DNA of 28,885 nucleotides from [Eubacterium] saphenum. GTDB lineage: Bacteria; Bacillota; Clostridia; Peptostreptococcales; Anaerovoracaceae. The notes under the pieces were generated by a model. It was given only the letters and a program-made list of their open reading frames with translations, made no database searches and was not told the DNA's origin. Positions 14,726 to 23,215 of this stretch are shown here, in pieces (the stretch's first letter is position 1; every line of letters begins with the position of its first letter). A program made the translations under genes and the position numbers. The stretch covers positions 1 through 28,885 of the forward strand of contig SFHC01000020.1 of the NCBI GenBank assembly GCA_004555725.1, given 5' to 3'.

Positions 14726-15094
14726 TTATCTTACCGCTGCACGGTAAACAAGGATTCTGACGACAAGATTCAGGATGCACAGCAGCAGGAAATAGAGGAC
14801 AGTCATTTTTACCGTTGTACCGATGAAAAATACTGAAATTCCGAATATCAGGCCGCTGTTAATCAAGCCCCATCCGTTCCAGTTATCCGCATAGCTGTAG
14901 AAGTACGACCCTTTCATATCTCTGGATTCAAGCAGCAGAACAACCACTCCGGCAATACACAGAATCACTCCGATACCGATGGATACATGATCTGGAATAT
15001 TGATGCTGTAGAAATGACGTACAGCCAGTCCTATTACTGTCAGAATGGTGATATAGACGATGTTATATATGCCATGTTTAAATGCCTTATCCAC
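14726..15094 (-). CDS. Small four-helix membrane protein, unknown function
   Basis: The product of about 122 residues has four predicted membrane helices, roughly residues 10-30, 36-56, 72-92 and 97-117. The polar loop between helices 2 and 3 reads 'LESRDMKGSYFYSYADNWNGW'-like, with aromatic and acidic residues. I choose the GTG at 15094, eight bases after AAGGGG; the GTG at 15103 would overlap that site. It lies about 36 bp downstream of another small membrane-protein gene on the same strand, so they are probably one transcript. No family is recognised. Confidence 0.6.
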   Translation of the reverse strand: MDKAFKHGIYNIVYITILTVIGLAVRHFYSINIPDHVSIGIGVILCIAGVVVLLLESRDMKGSYFYSYADNWNGWGLINSGLIFGISVFFIGTTVKMTVLYFLLLCILNLVVRILVYRAAVR

Positions 15095-15130
15095 ACAAAT
15101 CACCCCTTTTCAATATCTATTTTTTCCCCG

Positions 15131-15538
15131 CTACTTATTATAATCATCTGCTAGTAACCTGAAAACATATGCAATGAACACAAACAACAGAAATTCCATC
15201 GTGATTCCGACATTGAAGATCTCAAACAATCTGGCTGCCTGATCCATTCCAATTGTTCCATGCAGCAATTCTACAATTGACTCAGCAGCAAACAGACGCG
15301 AGAGAATTTTCGTTTTCTGAACGTTGCGGCTGCCGCGTTCAGATGCCAGAATGACGACACCTGCAAGAATCCCTGTGATCTCAATAATCATGATAATATT
15401 CTTGAGGGTAACCACACCGGCCGCTCCCTGAGCTATTCTAACCACAGTTGCAACACAGACGATGATCAGTGCAAGGATCACCAGCGCCGACAGCCAGAAC
15501 TGCGCCCTTCGAGAAGCATTCATACTGGTTTTCTTCAT
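15131..15538 (-). CDS. Small membrane protein, unknown function
   Basis: The 135-residue product has a Lys/Arg-rich start (MKKTSMNASRR) and hydrophobic segments at about 13-35, 42-65 and 110-129. A more polar stretch at 66-108 ('SERGSRNVQKTKILSRLFAAES') is probably cytoplasmic. The start is firm: AGGAGG lies eight to nine bases before ATG. Upstream is an AT-rich region with TATAAT on the minus strand (15573-15568). It heads a two-gene unit with the 122-residue membrane protein; such pairs could form one complex, but nothing shows what it does. Confidence 0.65.
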   Translation of the reverse strand: MKKTSMNASRRAQFWLSALVILALIIVCVATVVRIAQGAAGVVTLKNIIMIIEITGILAGVVILASERGSRNVQKTKILSRLFAAESIVELLHGTIGMDQAARLFEIFNVGITMEFLLFVFIAYVFRLLADDYNK

Positions 15539-15755
15539 AACAATCAGCCTCCTAATATATTCTCAATATTATAAAATTTTGGCCTAGGGCAAACGTAATC
15601 ATACACAAAACTAATACTTTATTACGTTTTATTTTAGATTTCTCTCTCATGTAATTCAATTTTATCATGTACGCTAAAAAAAACAATATGATATCTCGTA
15701 TTCTTGGTATGAGTATTTTTCAACATTAATTTGATATCCATTCATTTTAATCACT

Positions 15756-15798
15756 AAAAAACAGCGTGACCCATTTTCTTTCCACGAATCACGCTGTT
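15756..15798 (-). terminator. Terminator of the lactate/malate dehydrogenase gene
   Basis: On the minus strand, AACAGCGTGA (15798-15789) pairs perfectly with TCACGCTGTT (15769-15760) around a 19-base loop, and the run of T continues through 15756. It is 28 bases after the stop codon at 15826. Confidence 0.85.
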
Positions 15799-15825
15799 AC
15801 TATATACATTTATTCACTTACGCCT

Positions 15826-16749
15826 CTATTTTGCCGCCGCAATGTCGATGTTCCCGCGCACAACGTCGCAGGAATGGTGGAACTGAGCCTTCTCTTCTTC
15901 TGTCAGCAGAATCTCCAGAACGCGCTCGATGCCCTCTGCGCCGATCACGCACGGCACACCGATCTGCACATCATGCTCGCCGTATTCACCATGCAGGTTG
16001 ACGGAAGCCGGCAGAATCTTCTTCTCGTCTCTCAGGATCACACCGGCCATATAGGCGGCTGCTCTTCCGATTCCGAATTCTGTGCAGTTTTTTCCTTCGA
16101 CGATGACCCATCCGCCGCGACGCATCTCGGTCAGAACATCCTCATCCGTGAGGTCAAAATCCGCGTATTTCAGCGCGCCGATATGAATCTGCGAGAACGG
16201 AATCATCGACGATTCTCCATGCTCGCCCATAACGAATCCCTGGATTGAATCTCTGGACACGCCCGTCTGACGGCTCAGCACGCGCACCAGTCTTGCCGTA
16301 TCCAGCAACGTCCCTGTTCCAAACATTCTGCGGTCATCGATGCCGAGCCCCTTCCTGAGATAGTCTGCAATGACATCACATGGGTTGGTGATGGAAATGA
16401 CAATTCCCGGAATCTTGTACGGCTTCAGCGACGCAATCAATTCCTTACACATTACAATTGAATGATCCAGCATATCCACGCGGTCCTGTCCCGGTTTCCT
16501 CGGCTCTCCGATCGCGATAATCACGACGTCAGAATCCTCAACATCCGCGTAATCGCCGGCGCGCACCAGCACACTGTGGCTGGAAAAGCTCATGGCATCG
16601 TAAATATCCAGCGCGTGCGCCTTAGCCTTCTTCTCATCCTTATCCACCAGAACAACCTCATCCGCCGTATGATCAAACGCAAGCGCCATCGCGACGTGAG
16701 AGCCAACGTGTCCTGTACCGATTACCATCACTTTTCTGTTCTTCATCAT
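15826..16749 (-). CDS. L-lactate/malate dehydrogenase family enzyme
   Basis: This 307-residue cytoplasmic NAD-dependent 2-hydroxyacid dehydrogenase has the Rossmann motif 'GTGHVG' (11-16), Asp36 for NAD ribose, Arg90, Asp150 and Arg153 in 'LLDTARLVR', the catalytic His177 in 'MGEHGESS', and a late 'GEYGEHDVQIGVP'. Overall it looks like LDH. In the substrate loop, however, 'GEPRKPGQDR' has Arg84 where lactate dehydrogenases carry Gln (Gln102 in standard numbering; usual motif N-Q-K-P-G-E-T-R). Arg there is the malate dehydrogenase signature, so lactate versus malate is open. AGGAGG precedes the tandem ATGATG (16749/16746); the longer start at 16785 would include the ribosome site. It is monocistronic with its own terminator. 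Confidence 0.8.
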   Translation of the reverse strand: MMKNRKVMVIGTGHVGSHVAMALAFDHTADEVVLVDKDEKKAKAHALDIYDAMSFSSHSVLVRAGDYADVEDSDVVIIAIGEPRKPGQDRVDMLDHSIVMCKELIASLKPYKIPGIVISITNPCDVIADYLRKGLGIDDRRMFGTGTLLDTARLVRVLSRQTGVSRDSIQGFVMGEHGESSMIPFSQIHIGALKYADFDLTDEDVLTEMRRGGWVIVEGKNCTEFGIGRAAAYMAGVILRDEKKILPASVNLHGEYGEHDVQIGVPCVIGAEGIERVLEILLTEEEKAQFHHSCDVVRGNIDIAAAK

Positions 16750-16799
16750 TCGTTCCTCCTGTGTATTTTTCACTCCATCATCCAATCTCCAATATGACT

Positions 16800-16805
16800 A
16801 TTATA
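16800..16805 (-). promoter_or_regulatory. -10 box of the dehydrogenase gene
   Basis: TATAAT on the minus strand lies 50 bases before the preferred ATG. The -35 position (16828-16823, ATATTA) is poor, suggesting help from an activator; a palindrome lies upstream at 16843-16862. Confidence 0.5.
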
Positions 16806-16842
16806 CACCATTACCGCCTTGCTAATATATTTTTCTATTATT

Positions 16843-16862
16843 TTTTGTCATATACGACAAAA
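16843..16862. promoter_or_regulatory. Crp/Fnr-like palindrome upstream of the dehydrogenase
   Basis: TTTTGTC-ATATAC-GACAAAA has two perfect 7-bp arms and a 6-base spacer. Its centre lies about 60 bases before the expected transcription start of the dehydrogenase, the classical position for a Crp/Fnr-type activator. Its last four bases are also the T-run of the dtd terminator. Confidence 0.45.
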
Positions 16863-16899
16863 GCTGACCGGCAAGGAGATTCCTCTCCTCCCGGGCAGC
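16859..16899 (-). terminator. Terminator after dtd, end of the accessory Sec operon
   Basis: On the minus strand GCTG-CCGG (16899-16891) pairs with CCGG-CAGC (16871-16863), with one mismatch. An inner GGAGA/TCTCC stem closes a 4-base loop, and TTTT follows (16862-16859). The hairpin is long; the T-run is short. Confidence 0.65.
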
Positions 16900-16973
16900 C
16901 TGTAAATCTCTGTGAAAACGAATTGGAAACAGACGCCTAACTTCCGGTCAGTCCGGAGGCTGCGTCATCCGTA

Positions 16974-17423
16974 TTAATTCAGATCCTCAGAATCCAGCAG
17001 AATCGTAAACGGTCCGTCATTCACCAGACTCACTTTCATATCCGCGCCGAACGATCCGGTCTGCACATTGCCGACCTGTTTCCGGCACTCAGAAATGATG
17101 TACTCATACAGTTCTTCCGCGATTTTCGGATCCGCGGCGTCGGTAAACCCCGGGCGGTTCCCCCTCCGGCAGTCCGCGTATAGCGTGAACTGGGAAACGA
17201 GCAGCAGGCTTCCGCCGACCTTATCCAGCGACAGGTTTGTCTTTCCGTTCTCGTCCTCAAAGATGCGCATGCCGATCAGTTTTTTCACCATCTTATCGGC
17301 TGTCTGGCGCGTATCTCCGTGTGTAACGCCGATCAGGACCAGAAATCCCTGTCCGATTTCTCCGATTGTACGGCCGTCCACTTCCACCTTGCTTTCCAAT
17401 ACTCTCTGTATGACAAAACGCAT
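16974..17423 (-). CDS. dtd: D-aminoacyl-tRNA deacylase
   Basis: The 149-residue enzyme hydrolyses D-aminoacyl-tRNAs such as D-Tyr-tRNA so that D-amino acids do not enter translation. It has the standard length and hallmarks: N-terminal 'MRFVIQRVLESKVEVDG', the active-site 'LLVSQFTLYADCRRGNRPGF' (about 73-92) and the C-terminal Gly-cisPro motif in 'VNDGPFTILLDS'. ACAGGAGGG precedes the ATG. It starts 18 bp after gtfB, with no terminator between, so it appears to be the last gene of the accessory Sec operon, an unusual setting for a housekeeping gene. Confidence 0.93.
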   Translation of the reverse strand: MRFVIQRVLESKVEVDGRTIGEIGQGFLVLIGVTHGDTRQTADKMVKKLIGMRIFEDENGKTNLSLDKVGGSLLLVSQFTLYADCRRGNRPGFTDAADPKIAEELYEYIISECRKQVGNVQTGSFGADMKVSLVNDGPFTILLDSEDLN

Positions 17424-17441
17424 GCGTTCCCTCCTGTGATG

Positions 17442-18935
17442 TTACAATTCTCTGAATAACTTCTGATAAGCCTCCGGCGATTCCTCCATCGCTGCCTGCT
17501 TCTGCAGACGAAGGTGCTCCTGCAGCATCTGCGGATCTGCCATCAGCCTCTTCAGAAGGCGGCAGAGTTCTTCTGCGCCGATAAATACATGTTCGCCCGC
17601 TGCATATCGCGGACGGTGCAGCGTTTTCCGGAATCCAAGAATCAGCTGATTCTGCTGAAATGCCCGCCAGACAGACGAGACAATCTCTCCGCCGTGATTG
17701 ATATCCAGATAATAATCGCATTTCTGAAAGAGTTCGTCAAGCATGGCTTCCGATGCTGTCGGATAAAGGCGCACGTTCGGATATTTTCCAAAAGCAAGCA
17801 GACGGCTCGACATTTCTGTAACTGCCGCAATATGAAAGACCGCGTCCGGCAAAGCCTCTTCCACTTCCTGCAGCTGCTCGATCTGGTCAGAATTGGTGCA
17901 GATCAGGACATTTCTGCTGCAGGCATTTTCACGCCTGAACGGATAAAGGAATCCGAACGGACGCAGCCTGGACGGATCCGCTCCCAGTGCAGTGAGCTTC
18001 TCCCAGCTCTCCCGGTTCTGCACGCAGATCATTTCTGTTTTGGAATTTCCTTCCAGAATCATCTGCATATTTCCCGGAATGTCCTCTCTCGGCTTTTCCT
18101 GCCAGAAGAGAACATTCCCGTTCTCTGGCTTTTTCAGACGTTCTGTGACAAAAAGCGGGACGGACAAGGAGTTATAGAAAATGCGGCTTCCGTCTGCGCC
18201 GATTTCCTTAATCAGTGCAACAGCAAGATCCGTTGTACTCTTGAAAAACTGCACTTTGCCGCTGCGATTGACGGTAATATCTCCGGTGACATAGTTCTCT
18301 ACGATACGCTCTCTTCCCAGTTCATCGAACCAGGAACGGCAGAACCGCTTGCCCTCCCGGTTAAACACAGTCCGGGAGTACAGGAAGCCGCCGCGCTCAT
18401 AATGATCGGTGCAGCGGACGATCCCTTTCTCGTTCAGCCAGTCCACTTCACTGACCAGGCGGTGCCCGGAAGGCCCGGAGTAGAAGATGCGGCCGCGCAG
18501 ATGGTGCAGGTCATGAACCTCTCCGGATCCGCTGTTTCCGCTGATCTCCCAGTAATCCGGAACTTCAATCTGATTGAAATACCGGGCTTTTCCCGGCTCC
18601 CATCCCGCATGTGTCAGACGATAGCGTCTGCGGCGGAACGGATCATATCCTCGGCGCGTACGCACAGATCCCGGAAGCGGAACTTCCTCCCTGTCGCGGC
18701 AGAACCAGCGAAAAAGAGAAATGACATCTTTCGGCAGGAATCCGTCGTCGTGAATGACAATCACCGGACCGGAAAACCCTGCACCCCGGAAGGAATCCTT
18801 CAGCAGGGACGCAAGTTCATCGTAATGATCCAGCAGCAGGACGCCGTGCTCCGCATGAACAGGGAGCGATCCCTGTCCCGGCGTCCATGCGCATGTGCCG
18901 GATTCCATCTGTCCTATCGGATAACGTTTTTCCAT
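17442..18935 (-). CDS. gtfB: Accessory Sec glycosylation chaperone/co-glycosyltransferase GtfB
   Basis: The 497-residue product is the partner of GtfA. GtfA-GtfB forms the cytoplasmic O-GlcNAc transferase that starts glycosylation of Ser/Thr in the serine-rich repeat adhesin, and GtfB binds the acceptor. It has the GtfB layout: a beta-meander acceptor-binding region ('GGFLYSRTVFNREGKRFCRS', 'ITVNRSGKVQFFKS') inserted in a degenerate glycosyltransferase fold, then 'VLICTNSDQIEQL' and 'YLDINHGGEIVSSVWRAF'. It lacks the EX7E motif of active GT4 enzymes. The ATG lies 22 bp inside the end of gtfA behind GGAGGAGGT. It is slightly longer than the streptococcal proteins of about 450 residues. Confidence 0.88.
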   Translation of the reverse strand: MEKRYPIGQMESGTCAWTPGQGSLPVHAEHGVLLLDHYDELASLLKDSFRGAGFSGPVIVIHDDGFLPKDVISLFRWFCRDREEVPLPGSVRTRRGYDPFRRRRYRLTHAGWEPGKARYFNQIEVPDYWEISGNSGSGEVHDLHHLRGRIFYSGPSGHRLVSEVDWLNEKGIVRCTDHYERGGFLYSRTVFNREGKRFCRSWFDELGRERIVENYVTGDITVNRSGKVQFFKSTTDLAVALIKEIGADGSRIFYNSLSVPLFVTERLKKPENGNVLFWQEKPREDIPGNMQMILEGNSKTEMICVQNRESWEKLTALGADPSRLRPFGFLYPFRRENACSRNVLICTNSDQIEQLQEVEEALPDAVFHIAAVTEMSSRLLAFGKYPNVRLYPTASEAMLDELFQKCDYYLDINHGGEIVSSVWRAFQQNQLILGFRKTLHRPRYAAGEHVFIGAEELCRLLKRLMADPQMLQEHLRLQKQAAMEESPEAYQKLFREL

Positions 18936-20410
18936 CTCTGCATGACCTCCTCCGTCAGATATGAAGACGCAATTTCATATGACCGTTCCTGAAATGCAGT
19001 GCGGTCCGCCTTGGTGAAAAGACGGACAACCCGGTCAGAAAGTGCTCTGATCCGGTCATTCACGGACATATGCTCGTCTTCCGGAATCAGGTAGCCGTTT
19101 TCCCCATCGTCAATAAACGCCGGGTTCCCATACGGGACATCGAAGCCGATCACCGGCAGTCCTCCGCCGACAGCCTCCATCAGACTGAGTCCGAATCCTT
19201 CGCTCGTCGATCCGGAAAGATACAGTTCATAAGACTGATAGATGTCCGTCATGTCGTGCTGGCCCATCAGACGGATATAGTCTGATGCTCCTCTTCTTCT
19301 GATCTGTTTCTCCAGCGCGTCTGCTTCTGCTCCGACGCCGTAGATATCCAGCGTCAGTTCCTTGACCGTTTCCTTTGCCCTGACGCAGGCGTCGATCACC
19401 CAGTCTACATGTTTCTCTGAAGCCAGGCGCGATGCCGTAAGAACGGAGAACGGCCTTCTTCCTGTCTTCGGATCCGGATAACGAAGGCGGTCCAGACTTC
19501 CGACCGGGATCGCGTAGATTTCCGGCACCTCCCCGATATATTTCGAGAACTGCTCTTCCATCCGTTCTTTCTGCGCTTCTGTCGCTGTGACAAAGAAACG
19601 GATATGCCTGTACATGTCAAAGGAATATTCGTAATAGTTATTCCACAGAATATAGTCGTCATTGGTGCTTCCGGCGCTGTAATGGTCCGCATGAACAATC
19701 ACGCCGATCCGTCCGTTTCTGCAGTTCTGCAGGACTGCCTGTCCGATTCCGGTTGTCCGGTCAATGATCACGACATCTTCATCTGTGAGACGCAGGCGCC
19801 GGACAAAATATCCGACCAGTTCTTCCTTGGAATACAGAATCTGGTCCGGAAAGCGGTACATGACATTGTCATCGTCCAGGATCTCATCATACGCGGAAGA
19901 TCCGTCCATATTGTAAAACCGGCGCAGATACAGATGCGCCCGTCCGTCAAGGGGCGCATAATACTCCGAATAGATCCGTCCGTACGTGAAATAATCCTTT
20001 CTGATCAGACATCCGCCGGACACATACTCTACACGGTGAACGCGGTCGCTTTTCTCATCGGTAAAATACACGGTATAAAAATCATTTTCATTTTGAAACT
20101 GAATTCTTCCGTACTTCCCGTTTCTGCTGACACGGTAATCCTGATCTGCGATGGATGCCTGCAGATCCTGGAGCGTGTACGTGACCGGTGAAATCTTGAA
20201 ATCCGTGAACCAGGTGTAGAGCCAGATGACCTCGTCATCCTGAAATCCGATGTTCCTTGTATAATGCTCGATATTCTCCTGCGGAAACATGTCGGTAAAG
20301 ATGAACTTGGCCGGAGCGTGAATTCCGCGGAACATTTTTGCACGGTAGAGCTGGGCATACTCAACGCCGCTGGATGCCCAGCCGATACCGAGATTAAAAT
20401 TATAGATCAT
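18914..20410 (-). CDS. gtfA: Accessory Sec glycosyltransferase GtfA
   Basis: The 498-residue cytoplasmic GT4-type transferase is the catalytic half of the GtfA-GtfB complex and transfers GlcNAc from UDP-GlcNAc to Ser/Thr of the exported adhesin. The N-terminus is the GtfA signature: 'NLGIGWASSGVEYAQ' (6-20), then 'PAKFIFTDMFPQENIEHYT'. A beta-rich acceptor add-on domain covers about 75-195. His242 lies in 'ADHYSAG', the donor-binding 'LTASRLASEKHVDW' at about 324-337, and EX7E in 'SEGFGLSLME' (Glu404-Glu412). GAAGGAG lies before the ATG, 22 bp after secA2. It overlaps gtfB by 22 bp. Confidence 0.93.
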   Translation of the reverse strand: MIYNFNLGIGWASSGVEYAQLYRAKMFRGIHAPAKFIFTDMFPQENIEHYTRNIGFQDDEVIWLYTWFTDFKISPVTYTLQDLQASIADQDYRVSRNGKYGRIQFQNENDFYTVYFTDEKSDRVHRVEYVSGGCLIRKDYFTYGRIYSEYYAPLDGRAHLYLRRFYNMDGSSAYDEILDDDNVMYRFPDQILYSKEELVGYFVRRLRLTDEDVVIIDRTTGIGQAVLQNCRNGRIGVIVHADHYSAGSTNDDYILWNNYYEYSFDMYRHIRFFVTATEAQKERMEEQFSKYIGEVPEIYAIPVGSLDRLRYPDPKTGRRPFSVLTASRLASEKHVDWVIDACVRAKETVKELTLDIYGVGAEADALEKQIRRRGASDYIRLMGQHDMTDIYQSYELYLSGSTSEGFGLSLMEAVGGGLPVIGFDVPYGNPAFIDDGENGYLIPEDEHMSVNDRIRALSDRVVRLFTKADRTAFQERSYEIASSYLTEEVMQRWKNVIR

Positions 20411-20432
20411 CTCTGTACTCCTTCTTCAGAGC

Positions 20433-22763
20433 TTAAGGGAAAACAATCCGCATTTCTCCGTCGCTGCCGATCTGAGGATCCCCGAGGAAGAAATTTCTGG
20501 CCATATTCCTCTTCATGGTGCTCTGCATATTCTCAAACGATGCGAACGCCTCGCGGCTGTACTCAAAGACAGGGTTTCTCTGCGCCGTCCCTCTGGTTGA
20601 CGATGCGTACTGAAGCTGCTGTAAATAGTCAACTTCTTCTACCCATCCTGCATCCAGAGCATTCAGAATGCAGAGACGGGTATATTCCTGCAGCTGGTGT
20701 TCACTGGTAAACTCTGCCTTTTTATTCTGATAAAGCCGATCTGCATATGCCTCCATATACTGCAGGAGCCTGCGCGGATTTTTCCGCACGGACATTTCCG
20801 GAAACTGTGACGCGTCCAGTTCATACGTCAGATTATCCAGCACATAGCGGTTCCATTCCTTCTCGGTCGGTTCCGGATGCTCCTGCACAAACTGGCTCAG
20901 ACTGCCGCGGATAATCTTATGAAGCGTATCTATTCCGATAGCCTCCTTATTCAGCAGGCGGTCGCGCGCCCCGTACAGAATCTCCCTCTGGCGGCGCAGG
21001 ATCTCATCATAGCGAACCGCCTGTTCACGTGAAGAAACAGCCTGCTCCTCCATAATTTTCTGTGCGCCGTTGATGAATCTGCGCAGCTTTCCTTCTGAAA
21101 TTTTCCGGCTCCCGTCCAGGTATTTCTCGGCTTTTTCTCCTCGCATGGCGTTAACGATCTCATCTTCCATGGAGAGGAAAAACTGACTGGTTCCCGGATC
21201 GCCCTGACGTCCGGCTCTTCCTCTGGCCTGCCGTTCCAGACGCACGTTTTCCATTCTGCCGATTCCAATAACCGCGAGCCCTCCAAGTTCCGGCACACCG
21301 GGCTCCAGTTTAATATCAGTGCCTCTTCCGGCCATGCCGGTCGACACAGTCACGGCATTTTTCTTTCCTGCGGCGCCGATGATCTCCGCTTCCCAGTACG
21401 CGTTATTCGCATTCAGAACGCTGTGCGGAACGTGTTCATTGACCAGCATGCGTGAAAAAATCCTCGTGTCCTGGATCGCCGCACTCACAATCAGAACCGG
21501 CTGCCCTCTGCGGTGGCGCCGGAGCGTCTCCTGAAGCGCTGCCTGGTACTGTTCCTCAGCCGTGACAAAATACCGGTCCCGAAGATCTTTCCTCTGCAGT
21601 TTCTTGTTTGGAGGAATGACCGCGACTCGCTTATGATAGACGTCCCAGAGTTCCTTTTTTGCGTCCGCGATTGTGCCACTCATACCGCACATCTTCGGAA
21701 ACATCAGAAACAGATTCTGATATGTAATTGACGCTACTGACCGCTGTTCCTGCGTAAGCTCGACGTGTTCCTTCTGTTCCAGCGCCTGATGCTCTCCTCC
21801 GCGCAGCTTCATGCCCGGCAGGCTTCTGCCGGTGCTGTTGTCCAGCAGAACGATCTCTCCGCTGTCGGAGACCACATAATCCTTCTGCGGTTTGAACAGA
21901 ACGCGTGCACGCAGCGCCAGTGTGACATGCCGGTTGATTTCAAAATTCTCGTGCGCGTAAAACTCATGAACGCCAAAGAACCGTTCTGCGCGGCGAACGC
22001 CCTGATCCGTCAGCCACACCGCCTTATCTTCGGTTTCATAATCTCGCCCCTGTCGAAGCGTAGAGACAAAGAAATCGGTCATGGCATACAGATTCGACTG
22101 TACACGCGGGGATCCGGAAATCACCAGCGGCATCTGCGCGCCGTCCAGCAGCACAGAATCCGCCTCATCGATGATGATAAAGTAGAACGGGCGGAGAAAA
22201 CGGTCCTCAGCGCGCATGACCAGATGATCCAGAAGATAGTCAAACGCCAGAACGCTGTGCGTAGTATACAGAATATCTGCCTGATAATTTACTTTTTTCT
22301 GGGCGTTCGTCAGGAATTCTCCCGGTGTCTGTGAAACCCCGGCCCGTTCTGTCAATCCCATGAAGGAGAACACCGGGCGCATTTCCTGCGCGTCACGGAA
22401 GGCCAGGTATTCATTGGCCGTCACCAGGATTGTGCTGTTTCCGGTCAGTGCGTTCAGATACAGAGGCATCGTCGCCGTCAGTGTCTTTCCCTCTCCAGTG
22501 TTCATCTCCGCCAGGAATCCCTTCTGCATGGCAATCGCGCCCAGTATCTGCACATCGTACGGATACATGCCAAGGACGCGTCGGTCTGCCTCCGCGATTG
22601 CCGCAAACGCCTCCGGCATGATCTGCTCAGTGGTTTTTCCTTCTTTCAGCAGTGTTTTCAGGCGTTCCGTCTCTGCCTGAAGTTCCCGGTCTGTCAGATT
22701 CCGCGCTCGCCCGGCGCAGCGCCTGACCTCCTGTAATATATTATTCAGCCTTCTGTCCGTCAT
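20433..22763 (-). CDS. secA2: Accessory Sec translocase motor SecA2
   Basis: The 776-residue ATPase drives export of the glycosylated adhesin through SecY2. It has the Walker A-type 'MNTGEGKT' (87-94), DEAD box 'IIIDEADSVLLD' (about 196-207), 'GMSGTIADAKKE', 'STGMAGRGTDI' and arginine-finger motif 'RLERQARGRAGRQGDPG'. It is shorter than housekeeping SecA and ends without the Cys-rich zinc-binding tail, both typical of SecA2 in aSec loci. The ATG overlaps the asp3 stop by four bases (ATGA), indicating translational coupling. The role follows from the neighbouring asp and gtf genes. Confidence 0.93.
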   Translation of the reverse strand: MTDRRLNNILQEVRRCAGRARNLTDRELQAETERLKTLLKEGKTTEQIMPEAFAAIAEADRRVLGMYPYDVQILGAIAMQKGFLAEMNTGEGKTLTATMPLYLNALTGNSTILVTANEYLAFRDAQEMRPVFSFMGLTERAGVSQTPGEFLTNAQKKVNYQADILYTTHSVLAFDYLLDHLVMRAEDRFLRPFYFIIIDEADSVLLDGAQMPLVISGSPRVQSNLYAMTDFFVSTLRQGRDYETEDKAVWLTDQGVRRAERFFGVHEFYAHENFEINRHVTLALRARVLFKPQKDYVVSDSGEIVLLDNSTGRSLPGMKLRGGEHQALEQKEHVELTQEQRSVASITYQNLFLMFPKMCGMSGTIADAKKELWDVYHKRVAVIPPNKKLQRKDLRDRYFVTAEEQYQAALQETLRRHRRGQPVLIVSAAIQDTRIFSRMLVNEHVPHSVLNANNAYWEAEIIGAAGKKNAVTVSTGMAGRGTDIKLEPGVPELGGLAVIGIGRMENVRLERQARGRAGRQGDPGTSQFFLSMEDEIVNAMRGEKAEKYLDGSRKISEGKLRRFINGAQKIMEEQAVSSREQAVRYDEILRRQREILYGARDRLLNKEAIGIDTLHKIIRGSLSQFVQEHPEPTEKEWNRYVLDNLTYELDASQFPEMSVRKNPRRLLQYMEAYADRLYQNKKAEFTSEHQLQEYTRLCILNALDAGWVEEVDYLQQLQYASSTRGTAQRNPVFEYSREAFASFENMQSTMKRNMARNFFLGDPQIGSDGEMRIVFP

Positions 22764-23209
22764 GATATTTCCGTTCTTTCTGTAATCGTAAAGGAATGAA
22801 AATGAAAGGCATGTGCTCCCGCACAGACCAGCTGCACCTCATAACTGTACGTCTTCAGCGGGCACCGGAAATCCGTCTCCGCGCTGTCCACAACCAGACT
22901 TCCGGCTTCCTCTCCGTTCTTGCCTCTGAAGACAAGCCGGAGAATTATTCCTTCCGCCACATCGCAGTCCAGATTAACGGACACGTGGTACTGACCCTCG
23001 CCGTCAATCATCGGGAGCGACGGTTCTATTCTTCCAGCCTGATAGTTCACCATGGAATACCAGGTTTTGATCACCGTCCCCGGCGGCATCAGCGCATTGC
23101 GGAATTCCACATCGTCTTTTGCGTGAAACATTATCTCTGTTCCGTACAGATATGTGTCTGCGGCATATTCATTCCAGTATACCGTCCATTGTTTATCCTG
23201 CTTCGCCAT
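22760..23209 (-). CDS. asp3: Accessory Sec system protein Asp3
   Basis: The 149-residue product matches Asp3 in size, position and the N-terminal features 'YWNEYAADTYLYGT' and 'FRNALMPPGTVIKTW'. The predicted fold is a beta-sandwich, carbohydrate-binding-like. Asp3 forms a cytoplasmic complex with Asp1 and Asp2 that binds the adhesin and SecA2. It starts six bases after asp2 and overlaps secA2 by four bases. Family membership is mainly supported by context and the N-terminal pattern. Confidence 0.85.
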   Translation of the reverse strand: MAKQDKQWTVYWNEYAADTYLYGTEIMFHAKDDVEFRNALMPPGTVIKTWYSMVNYQAGRIEPSLPMIDGEGQYHVSVNLDCDVAEGIILRLVFRGKNGEEAGSLVVDSAETDFRCPLKTYSYEVQLVCAGAHAFHFHSFTITERTEIS

Positions 23210-23215
23210 TCTGCT

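Noticed and set aside
17514..18992. 492-codon plus-strand frame opposite gtfB
   Set aside because: It is antisense to a confidently identified gene, shows no family features and has no start signal.
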